From: Candidatus Aminicenantota bacterium
GTDB lineage: Bacteria; Acidobacteriota; Aminicenantia; Aminicenantales; Aminicenantaceae
NCBI GenBank assembly: GCA_013139435.1
Contig: WTAW01000143.1
Location: forward strand, 1 to 11,679
Direction: 5' to 3'
DNA length: 11,679 nt
The notes below the pieces were generated by a model. The model was not told the DNA's origin, ran no database searches, and was given only the letters and a program-made list of their open reading frames with translations. The position numbers and the translations under genes are program-made. Every line of letters starts with the position of its first letter. Position 1 is the stretch's first letter. This document shows, in pieces, positions 1-8,211 of the stretch.

Positions 1-974
1 CCCAATGAGAGAACAGCTATCCTGATGAGCTCTTCCTCAGGCACTCCAGGGCTCTTTCCCTGCTTGTCCAGATAATATCGTCCAGCCATTAGCATAGCCT
101 CTTTGGGGATCAAGCCCACAAGTTCGCTACCCGTCACACGGAGCCCGATCTGTTCAGCTTCTTTGATCGCCTCATCAAACACAAGATGAGGGGGCGAGAT
201 CTTGTAATTCGTAAAATTTATGGATATTTGAGCGATCCCGTAATCTTCGACATGCCATCCAACAGCCTTGACCTCCTTGAATTTACCCGTAATCTTTATG
301 GCCTTGCCGTTTTTATCCCTGACGATCTTTCCATATTCATCTCTTTTGGCACGGCCTCTCTCTCTCAGGTTGAATGCAATATGACGGGCTAGCGTGTGGT
401 CTGTTGTGTTAAGGTTGATGTTGTATGCAATAAGAAATTCTCTCGCACCGATGACAATGGCTCCTGCTTTAACGTTGAACACAGGCTCTCCATAATCCGG
501 TGCCCATTCTGGATCTTTCAATTTTTCTTCCAGGCCTTCATATTGACCAACTCTGATGGTCGCCAAATTTTTTCGATCCTGCTTTTGGGCGGCCTCTTCA
601 TACAGATAGACTGGAATCCCCAACTCTCGTCCCACTCTTTCTCCCAATTCCCGAGCCAGTTGTACACAATCTTCCATAGTAACTCCTGTCACGGGAACAA
701 AGGGGCATACATCTGTTGCTCCGATCCTGCTATGAGCTCCTGAATGTTTACTCATGTCTATAACCTCGGCTGCTTTTTTTATAGCCTTGTAAGCCGCCTC
801 TTTGACAGCCTCGGGTGTTCCGATGAATGTCACTACGGTTCGATTCGTGGAATCCCCAGGATCCACATCGAGGAGACTGACTTTAGGGGTTGCCTCAATC
901 TCTTTTGTAATCGCGTTGATCTTTGCAAGGTTTCGTCCTTCGCTGAAATTAGGAACACACTCAACAAGCTTCAT
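1..974 (-). CDS. ftcD: Glutamate formiminotransferase (partial, 3' end beyond the window)
   Basis: The enzyme transfers the formimino group between N-formimino-L-glutamate and tetrahydrofolate, the last step of one histidine-degradation route, in the cytoplasm. The reading frame is open from the ATG at 974 to the left edge, about 324 codons. It starts MKLVECVPNFSEGR, typical of the family, continues with LLDVDPGDSTNRTVVTFIGTP, and has HSGAHSRIGATDVCPFVPV around residues 80-100, which includes the histidine region implicated in catalysis. Near the edge it reads GLIPKEAML..GRYYLDKQ, the usual end of the C-terminal formiminotransferase subdomain. The gene therefore either stops just outside or continues into a cyclodeaminase domain, as in bifunctional FTCD; the window cannot tell. 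A strong Shine-Dalgarno (GGAGAG, about 5 nt upstream) supports the start. The ATG overlaps the stop of the upstream M16 gene as ATGA, so the two are probably translationally coupled. Family assignment is very secure. Confidence 0.93.
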   Translation of the reverse strand, partial: MKLVECVPNFSEGRNLAKINAITKEIEATPKVSLLDVDPGDSTNRTVVTFIGTPEAVKEAAYKAIKKAAEVIDMSKHSGAHSRIGATDVCPFVPVTGVTMEDCVQLARELGERVGRELGIPVYLYEEAAQKQDRKNLATIRVGQYEGLEEKLKDPEWAPDYGEPVFNVKAGAIVIGAREFLIAYNINLNTTDHTLARHIAFNLRERGRAKRDEYGKIVRDKNGKAIKITGKFKEVKAVGWHVEDYGIAQISINFTNYKISPPHLVFDEAIKEAEQIGLRVTGSELVGLIPKEAMLMAGRYYLDKQGKSPGVPEEELIRIAVLSL

Positions 975-2443
975 TCAGTCTCTCCTTTTTTGATGGTGTA
1001 TTGAAATTCTCCATTTGTATCATAGACTTCCAGGTCGAATTCCTGTAAATAGGGACTCAGCTCTTGGATATTCCCCACGACGACCACAACTGGAGATTGG
1101 AGCGAGGATTGACGAGCGATTTCATAGACATTTTCCGGGCTAATGAGCATCATGCTTTGATAGTATGAATCCCAATGAGCCTCTCCTAATTCAAAGGCTT
1201 GAATCGCAGCCAACCTGGATGAATAATACTCAAGGTCCTCGATCCGAAGCGGGAAATTTCCTATCAGGTACGATTTGGCCTGTTCCAGCTCATAATCTGG
1301 TACGACCTGGGAGGAAATTCTACTGATCTCATTCAGGCTCTCAGCGATGGACTCGAAAATTACATTAGGCCTGACTCGTTCTTGAATGGTCAGGATACCA
1401 CAGGCTTTAAAAAATTCAACGGTACTAAAAGCAAAGTACGCATAACCTTTAGATTCTCTCAGGTTCATGAACAGACGGCTGTGGGGAGAACCACCAAGGA
1501 CTTGATTGAGAACTGTAGTGGGGAAATAGTCATCATAATCTCTAAGAAGAATCGTATTCCCGATAGTGATCGTGGCGTCTTCCTCTTCAGGGAGATCTAC
1601 GATACAGAGTTTGAGTGTTTCATTGGGTTGCGGAGGATTGATGTCCTCGGTTTCGATATCTTTATTTTCCCATGTATTCAAATATCGGCTGACTTTCCTT
1701 ACAGCCGTCCTGAGAGTAAGATTGCCGATCAGGATCAACTTTGCATTGTTCGGTCTGTAGTATTTCTCAAAAAAAGACAAGAGCTCATCTCGATTTAAAT
1801 TTCTGGTAACTGTTTCGTTGAAGGCAATATTTCTGTAAGGGTGTTCTTCAAAAAGTATCCGGAGGAGAGTCCTTCGTCCGACAAAGGCCGGTGAGGATTT
1901 TCTTCCAAGTAGATCATAGTGCATCGTTCTGACGACATTACGCACTTCGATCCGCGGGAACGTCGGCTGGAGGATCATTTTGCCAAGGGTTTCTAGCGCA
2001 GTGTCTAGATAATCCTCTAAAAAGGTGAAGGAAATGACAGAATAATCGGGGTGTGTTTCAGACGAGAATTTGCCCCCGATTGTTTCGATCGTCTCTGTGA
2101 TGCGTGATGATGAAAGCCCGACGGCCCCTTTATTCACCATATTTGCAGTGAACGTGGCTAATCCTGGCAGGGCATCGGGTGAAAAACTTTCTCCGGCATA
2201 AACAATCAGATGTATTGAAATCACTGGTAGGTCTTGACGTCGGATTATGGATACTTCAAGTCCATTTGAAAGAGATGCTGATTCTATTTTGGGCAGGGTG
2301 AGTTCTGGAAGAGGATCTGGGAAAGGAGGATTTCGGCGGAATCTTTCTTGTGAAAAAAGCGATGTGTTCAGAATGCACAGCAATATCAGGAGAGAAAACA
2401 AAAGAGAAAATGGATAACCTCGTGACCTCACAGCAACACTCAT
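971..2443 (-). CDS. Exported M16-family (insulinase/pitrilysin-like) protein, non-catalytic R/Y-type subunit
   Basis: The protein has 490 residues. An N-terminal hydrophobic segment at about 11-31 after Arg6 and Arg8 looks like a signal peptide, so a periplasmic location is inferred. The mature part has the two halves of the M16B fold. At the usual HxxEH position (GLAHxxEHM in active enzymes) it has GLATFTANM: residues 97-101 are T-F-T-A-N, so both zinc histidines and the glutamate are gone. The downstream zinc-ligand region (RNVVRTMHYDLLG, 168-180) also lacks the usual Glu. The C-terminal half keeps the R/Y signature LGGSPHSRLFMNLRESKGYAY, with Arg323 and Tyr334, which in paired M16B proteins contributes to substrate binding by the inactive subunit. 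Its ATG overlaps the stop of the upstream M16 gene (ATGA), without a clear Shine-Dalgarno of its own, so coupled 1:1 synthesis is likely. Role inferred: partner subunit of the neighbouring protein. Confidence 0.88.
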   Translation of the reverse strand: MSVAVRSRGYPFSLLFSLLILLCILNTSLFSQERFRRNPPFPDPLPELTLPKIESASLSNGLEVSIIRRQDLPVISIHLIVYAGESFSPDALPGLATFTANMVNKGAVGLSSSRITETIETIGGKFSSETHPDYSVISFTFLEDYLDTALETLGKMILQPTFPRIEVRNVVRTMHYDLLGRKSSPAFVGRRTLLRILFEEHPYRNIAFNETVTRNLNRDELLSFFEKYYRPNNAKLILIGNLTLRTAVRKVSRYLNTWENKDIETEDINPPQPNETLKLCIVDLPEEEDATITIGNTILLRDYDDYFPTTVLNQVLGGSPHSRLFMNLRESKGYAYFAFSTVEFFKACGILTIQERVRPNVIFESIAESLNEISRISSQVVPDYELEQAKSYLIGNFPLRIEDLEYYSSRLAAIQAFELGEAHWDSYYQSMMLISPENVYEIARQSSLQSPVVVVVGNIQELSPYLQEFDLEVYDTNGEFQYTIKKGETE

Positions 2444-3771
2444 TTTATTTTAATGTTCAGAACGACCCTCTCTTCAGTGAAATATCTATTTACGATCCCG
2501 ATTATATCTGAAGGAGTTACAGCAAGATATTTTTTCAACTCCTCCAGGAAGTTGCTATTTTTTTTTCGTGAGAGATGGAATTTAACCAAGAAAATACCTT
2601 TATCCGCCAGAGTAGTGAATTGATCCAGATAATCTCTTTTGAACATATTTTTAGCTTTATTGAGTTCATTTTCCGAAATAAAATCAGACTTTAACTTATC
2701 GATCTCATCGAAGATGGATTTTTGGCTTCGGACCCTCAATGTCTCAGTGTTGTTCTTAACAAAAATTTTAAACGTTGCGAGGTTTTTTTTCAGCTCTATT
2801 CCTCCGCTTAAATGAGAGGCGAAACGGTCTTCATAGATCATTCGTTCTTGGAGTCGAGAGCTTTTTCCATGGAGCAAGATGTACTCGATAATAGCAAGAG
2901 TGTAGTTGTCGGGTGAATCGGGAGAAGATATCCTGTATCCGAGGTGAAATCCGGGATAGGGAGCCAGATAGTTTTCTACATTCCGAACGATCTCTTGGGA
3001 TTTAAGATGTTCTTTTGCTGGGAAGAAGGGGACAGGCTTGCCAGGGCGAATCGTGGTGAAGTATTTTTTCACGAGTTGTATGGCTTTTCTCTTCTCAAAA
3101 TTCCCTGTAATACAGAGAACGGCATTGTTCGGTATATAATACTTTGTATAAAAGTCTTGGACGTCTTCTATAGTCATTTCCCGCAGGTCGGTTTCACTGC
3201 CTATGACGGGATGACTGTATGCTTTGTTCGGATAGAGCAGTTGATCGAAAAGTACAGAACTTTCAAAATAAGGGTCGTCCAATTTTCTTTGTTTGATCTC
3301 TTCGATCAAAGAGTCCCTGGTTCTTTTCACCTTGGATGGATGAATATCCAGTGATATCATCCGGTCAGATTCAAGCCACAAAACAAGCGCGAGTTGGCTG
3401 GCAGGGACAGTCTGGTAAAAGATCGTTCTATCTTCAGTGGTTACGGCATTTAAAATTCCACCTATTTTCGAAATAAAGTGGATGTGTTGCATGGAGCCTA
3501 TGTTTCTTGACCCTTGAAACATCAGATTTTCGAGCATGTATGCCATGCCTGTTTTTTTTGGCGGCTCATTGATCGACCCCACATTGTATGCCAGTACAAC
3601 AGAAACGAGAGGCAGGGAATAATCCTCAGAGAGTATGACTTGAAGACCATTTTCCAATTGGAATGTTGTAACTTCGAATAGCGGCCTTTCATCCTCTTGT
3701 GCGGATAAGAGAATCCCTCCAAAAAGAAAAAGAGAACTTATGCAGAATATAAACGATAATCTTCGACTCAT
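2440..3771 (-). CDS. Exported M16-family protein, would-be catalytic subunit with a degenerate zinc site
   Basis: The protein has 443 residues. MSRR followed by a hydrophobic stretch (about 5-23) and SAQ makes a convincing signal peptide with cleavage near residue 24, so it is probably periplasmic. The fold is M16B: ENGLQVILSED near the start, IITG/ITGNF-type strands, and SSRLQERMIYED in the second half. At the zinc motif, where active relatives have HLLEH, it reads Y78-M-L-E81-N82: both histidine ligands are replaced while the glutamate remains. The distal acidic pair is retained (LIEEI, Glu157/Glu158). By gene order and by its C-terminal half, this is the member of an M16 pair that would normally be active. 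It is the first gene of the M16-M16-ftcD unit, with a promoter-like sequence about 42-70 bp upstream. The Shine-Dalgarno is weak (TTGAG). Family assignment is secure; activity is doubtful. Confidence 0.88.
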   Translation of the reverse strand: MSRRLSFIFCISSLFLFGGILLSAQEDERPLFEVTTFQLENGLQVILSEDYSLPLVSVVLAYNVGSINEPPKKTGMAYMLENLMFQGSRNIGSMQHIHFISKIGGILNAVTTEDRTIFYQTVPASQLALVLWLESDRMISLDIHPSKVKRTRDSLIEEIKQRKLDDPYFESSVLFDQLLYPNKAYSHPVIGSETDLREMTIEDVQDFYTKYYIPNNAVLCITGNFEKRKAIQLVKKYFTTIRPGKPVPFFPAKEHLKSQEIVRNVENYLAPYPGFHLGYRISSPDSPDNYTLAIIEYILLHGKSSRLQERMIYEDRFASHLSGGIELKKNLATFKIFVKNNTETLRVRSQKSIFDEIDKLKSDFISENELNKAKNMFKRDYLDQFTTLADKGIFLVKFHLSRKKNSNFLEELKKYLAVTPSDIIGIVNRYFTEERVVLNIKIK

Positions 3772-3785
3772 ATCTCAATATTGAC

Positions 3786-3811
3786 CGGAATTATTTATCC
3801 TGAATAATCCA
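3786..3811. promoter_or_regulatory. Operator-like pair of near-palindromes (TGAATNATTCA type)
   Basis: CTGAATAATCCA lies at 3800-3811 and a related CGGAATTATTTA at 3786-3797. The first is identical over 12 bases to a site at 11238-11249 in the other regulatory region of the window, and fits the 11-bp palindrome TGAAT-N-ATTCA with one mismatch. The pair sits at and just downstream of the predicted transcription start of the M16 unit, a position that would suit a repressor. The repetition is seen directly; a protein binding here is inferred, and the regulator is unknown. Confidence 0.4.
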
Positions 3812-3812
3812 G

Positions 3813-3841
3813 GTTATAAAAAATGTCGATATTTATTGCAA
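3813..3841 (-). promoter_or_regulatory. Sigma-70-like promoter for the M16-M16-ftcD unit
   Basis: On the minus strand TTGCAA (3836-3841) is followed after exactly 17 bp by TATAAC (3813-3818), matching the -35 box at 4 of 6 and the -10 box at 5 of 6 positions. Transcription would start near 3806, leaving a leader of about 35 nt before the ATG at 3771. The rest of the 216-bp gap (3772-3987) is AT-rich, and I see no gene or RNA in it. I found no clear hairpin-plus-T-tract terminator after the phosphatase gene, so read-through from unit 1 is possible. Confidence 0.5.
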
Positions 3842-3987
3842 CTAAAGCGATAACAGTCATTCCTTCATGGGCCACTTCCTTGCATCTGCGACACCTCAAC
3901 TCGTGAATCATCCAGATATTTCAATATATAAAAAGGGGATTCCAGAGGACATTATCATAGAATAGAATTTAAAAAACTGCAAACGTG

Positions 3988-5664
3988 TTAGCTTGTGCGC
4001 TTGATAATGACAAGAGTCATGTCATCCATCTGTGCGGTTCCTGACGTGTAAGAGTTGACCTCTTCATATATTTTTTCAAGCAGTTTTTGGGATGAGAGTT
4101 TATGGTGTTTTTTGAGAAGTTTCCCCAGCCGGTCTTCGCTAAATTCCTCATTGGCCTTATTCCTGCATTCCGTGAATCCATCCGTAAAGAACAGAGTTGT
4201 ATCTCCTTTTTCTAAACTGATCGTTCGGACTTCGTAGTCGACAGTCGGAAACATTCCTAAACAGAACCCACAGGTGTCGAGGCGAATTACCTGGCCTTTT
4301 TTATTCAGGAGAAGAGGTGGCGTGTGACCTGCGTTGATATATGTGAATTCACCTGTTTTTTTGTTGAGGTCGCCGTAAAAAAATGTGATAAACATGTTGG
4401 ACGCAGTGCTGGCGTGAACGAGAATGTTAAGTTTGGTTGCCATTTCCTTTATGTCATAAGCAGGGCTGACTTGGGTATGAAGAGATGCGCGAAGTTGTGC
4501 CATGAGAAGCGCTGATGAGACCCCTTTTCCAGCCACATCGGCAATTGTGATTCCTATCCTCTCATCATCGATGTCGAAAAAGTCGTAGTAATCCCCACCA
4601 ACTTGATAACATGGGATGTTCGCACCGGCTATTTCAAACTGTTTGCATTCAGGATTTTTCTTGGGAAGGAAATCTCGTTGAACTTGAGCGGCCAGATCAA
4701 GTTGCTTCTCTATCTGTTCCTTTTCCTTTTCCCTTTCGATGTGTTTGGAGTTTTCGATCTTGATGGCAGCAAGGTTTGAAAGTAATGTGAGCAATTCCAA
4801 ATCCTCGTCCAAGAACTGCTTCATGAGGGAAATTCTATCTGCGTAGATAATTCCGATAATATCTTTATTATCATAGAGAGGAACACACATGGCAGATTTG
4901 ATATTCATTTTAAGGATGCTGTCCTGAGATTTAAAACGGGAATCCTCTTGAACATCTGAGATGAGAAGGGACGAATGCTTATTTATGGCCATATTGATGA
5001 TGCTTTGACTCACTTGTATTTTCTGATTCTTCAGGCGTTCATTGTTGATCCGGATGACTTTGGGAATGAGCTGTACAGGATTGCCCTCTTTGAGCATCAA
5101 GATCCCCCTGTCCATCGGGAGATTTTCTGAAATGAGATCCATGATGTGTTCAAGAAGTTCATTGAGGGGTTTATGGAGAAGCAAGGCTTTATTGACTTCG
5201 TTGATCACTGCGAGAGATCTATGTTCGAGTTTGATCTGCTCGATATCGATGGGTCTGGCTGCAGCGCGGATGGTCGTACTGATGTCATGCTTCTTAAGAA
5301 CATCATCGAGATGCATGATAGTGTTGACATTGGCCGATGGGGAAGGAGCATCTGTGACTTCAACATTGGAAGAGATCTCTTTGTCATAGATCACACGAGT
5401 TGTCCCGACAAGGATTTCGTCTCCTTTTTTGAGCTCGACTTCTGCAGAAATTCGTTTTCCATTCACAAATGTTCCGTTTTTGCTGTTATTGTTTCTTATC
5501 GCATAACCTTGATCAACGGGATAGAAGAAAGCGTGGCGTCCTGAACAAAAGGGATCTGGCAGAGGGATATCGTTGTCGGATGACCTTCCGATAGAGACTT
5601 TTTCTTGTGGCAGAGGAAACTGGAACTCATCGCCCTCTTTTGGATAAATGTATAACTTTGGCAT
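3988..5664 (-). CDS. FHA-GAF-PP2C serine phosphatase (RsbU/SpoIIE type)
   Basis: This 558-residue cytoplasmic protein has three recognisable domains. An FHA domain spans about 3-95 (GRSSDNDI at 26-33, SGRH at 41-44, NSKNGTFVNG at 60-69), the phosphothreonine-binding signature. A GAF domain spans about 150-305 (MCVPLYDNKDIIGIIYADR at 259-277). A short coiled segment (about 308-330) leads to a PP2C/SpoIIE phosphatase at about 342-555. Its metal-binding acidic residues are all present: Asp358 in GGDYYDFF, Asp376 in ADVAGKG, Asp495 in FTDGFTE and Asp547/Asp548 in QMDDMTL. Such enzymes dephosphorylate phospho-STAS antagonists in partner switches, and a STAS gene opens this same unit, so that protein is the natural substrate (inference). 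GAF suggests control by a small molecule, FHA by a Ser/Thr kinase not seen here. The start at ATG 5664 is preferred to TTG 5673 because of the Shine-Dalgarno position. Confidence 0.92.
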   Translation of the reverse strand: MPKLYIYPKEGDEFQFPLPQEKVSIGRSSDNDIPLPDPFCSGRHAFFYPVDQGYAIRNNNSKNGTFVNGKRISAEVELKKGDEILVGTTRVIYDKEISSNVEVTDAPSPSANVNTIMHLDDVLKKHDISTTIRAAARPIDIEQIKLEHRSLAVINEVNKALLLHKPLNELLEHIMDLISENLPMDRGILMLKEGNPVQLIPKVIRINNERLKNQKIQVSQSIINMAINKHSSLLISDVQEDSRFKSQDSILKMNIKSAMCVPLYDNKDIIGIIYADRISLMKQFLDEDLELLTLLSNLAAIKIENSKHIEREKEKEQIEKQLDLAAQVQRDFLPKKNPECKQFEIAGANIPCYQVGGDYYDFFDIDDERIGITIADVAGKGVSSALLMAQLRASLHTQVSPAYDIKEMATKLNILVHASTASNMFITFFYGDLNKKTGEFTYINAGHTPPLLLNKKGQVIRLDTCGFCLGMFPTVDYEVRTISLEKGDTTLFFTDGFTECRNKANEEFSEDRLGKLLKKHHKLSSQKLLEKIYEEVNSYTSGTAQMDDMTLVIIKRTS

Positions 5665-5673
5665 TAAACTCAA

Positions 5674-5679
5674 TCCCTT
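5674..5679 (-). promoter_or_regulatory. Ribosome binding site of the PP2C gene (decides the start)
   Basis: On the minus strand AAGGGA lies 9 nt before the ATG at 5664 but directly against the in-frame TTG at 5673. Only the ATG has a workable spacing, which shortens the protein from 561 to 558 residues. Confidence 0.6.
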
Positions 5680-5707
5680 GAATTATAACTCTCTGAGAGG
5701 ACCAATT

Positions 5708-8200
5708 TCAAGAGAATTTGACCTTTTCTAGAGGCTTGATCATTTTTTTGCACTTCCTCACTCTATCCTCGAAGGAGATGTCATCGATCAAGGGGAGAAG
5801 GACTTCCTTGACTTCCCGCTGCAAAATATTGTCCAGAAGTTCGATGGAATAGTCGATCGATTTTTTTGTGCCCGTACAGATATTCTGGTAGGCTTTGATG
5901 ATGTCATCTGGGGTGTAGACCAAGCTGAGAAGTTCAAATATGTGCTTCAACGAGCGGGCGAGATTTTTTTCCATATCACTGACCAGATTGTCCTTTCTCT
6001 GATCTGTCATCAAATCATGCATTTCCAGGAGAACAAAGTAACACCTCTTAATGATCTGGATCGTTTTTTCAAAAACGGGTTTTTGAGGAAATTGAATTTG
6101 AGGATATCTTGTCCTCATTTTGTACAGAGCTTCAATGATCTCCGTTTCGACGTCATTCTCTTTCTTTTTCAGCTCGGAAGCGAGCAAATCCGTCGCACGT
6201 TGAGTCCCTACCTGTTCTAAAATATCAGGAATGGCTCGTCTCGTTTGCAAGTTGACATCTGGATCCGAAAGATAGTCCTTGAGGATTCCTGTAATTTTGT
6301 TCCCGTAGGCGACTAAAGCCTTACTGGAAATGCTATCTACTCTAGGCGTGGAGAGATGCGCAATAAGGCGGGGGACAAATTCCCTTCTTTTTAACCTCCC
6401 TGCACTCTCGATCGCATACCTCAGAACATCGGGTGATTTGTCTTTGAGCAGTTTGTTAAGCTCGCTCGCCACAGGTGAGCTCGACTCCATCATCCCGAGG
6501 ACTTTGGCCGCCTCCATCCTAGAAACTTCGCCTTCCTCTCCTTTCTCATCCACAATTTTATCGAGTTGCTCTTTTAAGACTTGCTGATAGACGTCTTGAG
6601 ACATGATCTCCTGGATTTGTGTGCTGAGGTCCTCTCGGTATAAGGTATCATCATCCTTTGGGAGAAGCAATTCTCCATCCAATTCCAAGAGTGAATCCAT
6701 CGCGCATGCCTGTATCTGGTCGGATTTATGTGCGATTATGCTGCTCAGTTCCGGACTCATTTTCTCTCTCTTTATAAGGTCGAAGAGGTTCATCGCATAC
6801 AAAACCGAGCTCCGGTCCTTGCTTTGGAGGGTGTCGAATACGAGCTTTGTCATATCGATATCGACGGTCTCTGAGATGAACTTGTCCGCATCTTGCCATT
6901 TGATCTTCAGGTTTCTTTTGACGTTGCCGACATATTCGCGGGTGATCCAACGGTTAAGAAAAATCCAGAGAAGGGAAAAACCGATAACGATCAAGCTTAT
7001 ATGCTCGAGCGAAAAATGGAATATGAATATACATACGAGAAGGATAGAAGCCGCAATTCCCTTAGCAAATTTATTCACAAACATGTCGATAAACACTTTG
7101 GCCTTGTATTTGATCTCTGGAGCAATAGGGATGTACAGCAATTCTCGAACCGACTGATTGAGGGAGTGGGCCAGACTTTTCTCTCCGCCTTTTATAGCGA
7201 TGGCCCAGATGAGGAAAAATGAGGCAGGGATGAAAAGTATCGCTATCGAAGCTGTCAAGAGGAACAAGGGTGCGATCGACAGTGCCAAGCGCATCCCGAA
7301 ATTTTTCAAGATACGGTTCGTGAGAAAAACATGGACGAGGTAAGAGAAAACAAGAAGTCCTGTGAAAAATGTGCCTAAAAACGCAGTCCGTTCATCTTGG
7401 TCCACTAGGGCTAGTTCGATGACAGAATTGAACTGAAAATCCACCATTGTCGTAATGATGATAGCTGTCGTCATGATAGCACTCAAGATCAGCAGATAAC
7501 GACTTTTTTTGATAATACCAAAGCTTTCAATGTACCCGGTTTTGGACGCTTCTGTTGAAGTTGTTTTTCTTTTCTTATCATCCAGGGGATCTTGCGTTTG
7601 TCTGTGAAGGATGGAAACAATAAGAATGCAGGGGAAAAGCAAAAAAGGGCAGATCAGGAGCAAATCCGTGGTTCCTAAAACCTGAGCAAAGAACCGGGCT
7701 AGCAACGAGCCCGCAATACCACCTAGAAGTCCCCCGCTCACAAGAAATCCGATCAGCCTCCTCGCCTGACGGGGGTGGTAGATATCATTGACCAAAATCC
7801 AGAATTGGGTCACTGTCGTGATCGTGAAAATGTCACACCACACCCAATAGATCATGGACAGCCAGTTCCATTCCCAATGGAAGAAAAACCAGAAAAGAAC
7901 GATGTTGGAAATAAAAAACACCAGGCTTAAGGAAATATAGACATTCCTCTTCATAGCATGCAGAAGCTTTGTGTTGAGTGAAACAACAAAACCGATAAGT
8001 ATAGCGGTAATGAGATAGGCGAAAGGAAGGTGTTCGGCGTTTAATGATTCTAAAAAGTTAGAGATTTTAACGGGTTTAATGATGTACACAGAGCATGTGA
8101 TCAAGAAAAAATAGAAAAACATGAGTAATGCATTGGGTATCTCTCCTGGTTTTATATCGACTAAACGCAAAAGAGTTTTATGGAGTGTATTCTTCGTCAT
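5708..8200 (-). CDS. NTT/Npt (ATP:ADP translocase-like) membrane protein with C-terminal HEAT repeats, paralogue B
   Basis: This 830-residue protein has a membrane half (about 23-418, 11-12 hydrophobic segments) and a soluble half. The membrane half carries features of the nucleotide-transporter (NTT) family: PRQARRLIGFLVSGG at 143-157, corresponding to the family's EAKR..PLFG region, and VRELLYIPIAPEIKYKAKVFIDMF at 351-374, corresponding to the KEMAYIPLD..K.KGKAAIDV block. Residues about 450-700 are helical pairs of HEAT type (for example SPDVLRYAIESAGRLKRREFVPRLIAHL). A last helical block contains YQNICTGTKKS and ELLDNIL. It aligns almost without gaps with the upstream paralogue (both 830 residues, TQFWILVNDI at 131-140 in each), so the pair arose by tandem duplication. 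Only 9 nt separate the two genes. Known NTTs exchange ATP/ADP or import nucleotides; whether this one transports, and what, cannot be said. A sensory role is possible given the STAS and PP2C neighbours. Confidence 0.85.
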   Translation of the reverse strand: MTKNTLHKTLLRLVDIKPGEIPNALLMFFYFFLITCSVYIIKPVKISNFLESLNAEHLPFAYLITAILIGFVVSLNTKLLHAMKRNVYISLSLVFFISNIVLFWFFFHWEWNWLSMIYWVWCDIFTITTVTQFWILVNDIYHPRQARRLIGFLVSGGLLGGIAGSLLARFFAQVLGTTDLLLICPFLLFPCILIVSILHRQTQDPLDDKKRKTTSTEASKTGYIESFGIIKKSRYLLILSAIMTTAIIITTMVDFQFNSVIELALVDQDERTAFLGTFFTGLLVFSYLVHVFLTNRILKNFGMRLALSIAPLFLLTASIAILFIPASFFLIWAIAIKGGEKSLAHSLNQSVRELLYIPIAPEIKYKAKVFIDMFVNKFAKGIAASILLVCIFIFHFSLEHISLIVIGFSLLWIFLNRWITREYVGNVKRNLKIKWQDADKFISETVDIDMTKLVFDTLQSKDRSSVLYAMNLFDLIKREKMSPELSSIIAHKSDQIQACAMDSLLELDGELLLPKDDDTLYREDLSTQIQEIMSQDVYQQVLKEQLDKIVDEKGEEGEVSRMEAAKVLGMMESSSPVASELNKLLKDKSPDVLRYAIESAGRLKRREFVPRLIAHLSTPRVDSISSKALVAYGNKITGILKDYLSDPDVNLQTRRAIPDILEQVGTQRATDLLASELKKKENDVETEIIEALYKMRTRYPQIQFPQKPVFEKTIQIIKRCYFVLLEMHDLMTDQRKDNLVSDMEKNLARSLKHIFELLSLVYTPDDIIKAYQNICTGTKKSIDYSIELLDNILQREVKEVLLPLIDDISFEDRVRKCKKMIKPLEKVKFS

Positions 8201-8206
8201 ATTCAA

Positions 8207-8211
8207 CCTTT
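8207..8211 (-). promoter_or_regulatory. Ribosome binding site of NTT-HEAT paralogue B (decides the start)
   Basis: AAAGG on the minus strand lies 6 nt before the ATG at 8200 and abuts the in-frame TTG at 8206, so the ATG is chosen. It overlaps the stop codon of paralogue A, which favours coupled translation. The choice also makes both paralogues begin with MTKN and have the same length. Confidence 0.7.

Noticed and set aside
186..1004. Plus-strand open frames at 186-392, 396-743 and 744-1004
   Set aside because: They lie antisense to the clear formiminotransferase frame, have no recognisable domain and read as low-complexity shadows.
3772..3987. Possible terminator or small RNA in the gap after the PP2C gene
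   Set aside because: There are T-runs and a GGAATCC-type symmetry, but no stem of useful length followed by a T-tract, and no tRNA-like or other RNA fold recognised.
5665..5673. TTG at 5673 as start of the PP2C gene
   Set aside because: AAGGGA has no spacing to the TTG but 9 nt to ATG 5664, and the FHA domain begins right after the ATG.
5689..5699. CTCTC-T-GAGAG palindrome between NTT-HEAT B and PP2C
   Set aside because: Five-base arms around one base cannot form a stable RNA hairpin and no second copy was seen.
6603..7157. 184-codon plus-strand open frame opposite NTT-HEAT B
   Set aside because: It is the complement of a well-supported membrane/HEAT gene, rich in Ser/Leu/Ile as expected of a shadow, with no ribosome site or homology signal.
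8201..8206. TTG at 8206 as start of NTT-HEAT paralogue B (adds Met-Asn)
   Set aside because: The AAAGG ribosome site directly abuts the TTG; ATG 8200 has correct spacing and matches the MTKN start and length of the paralogue.
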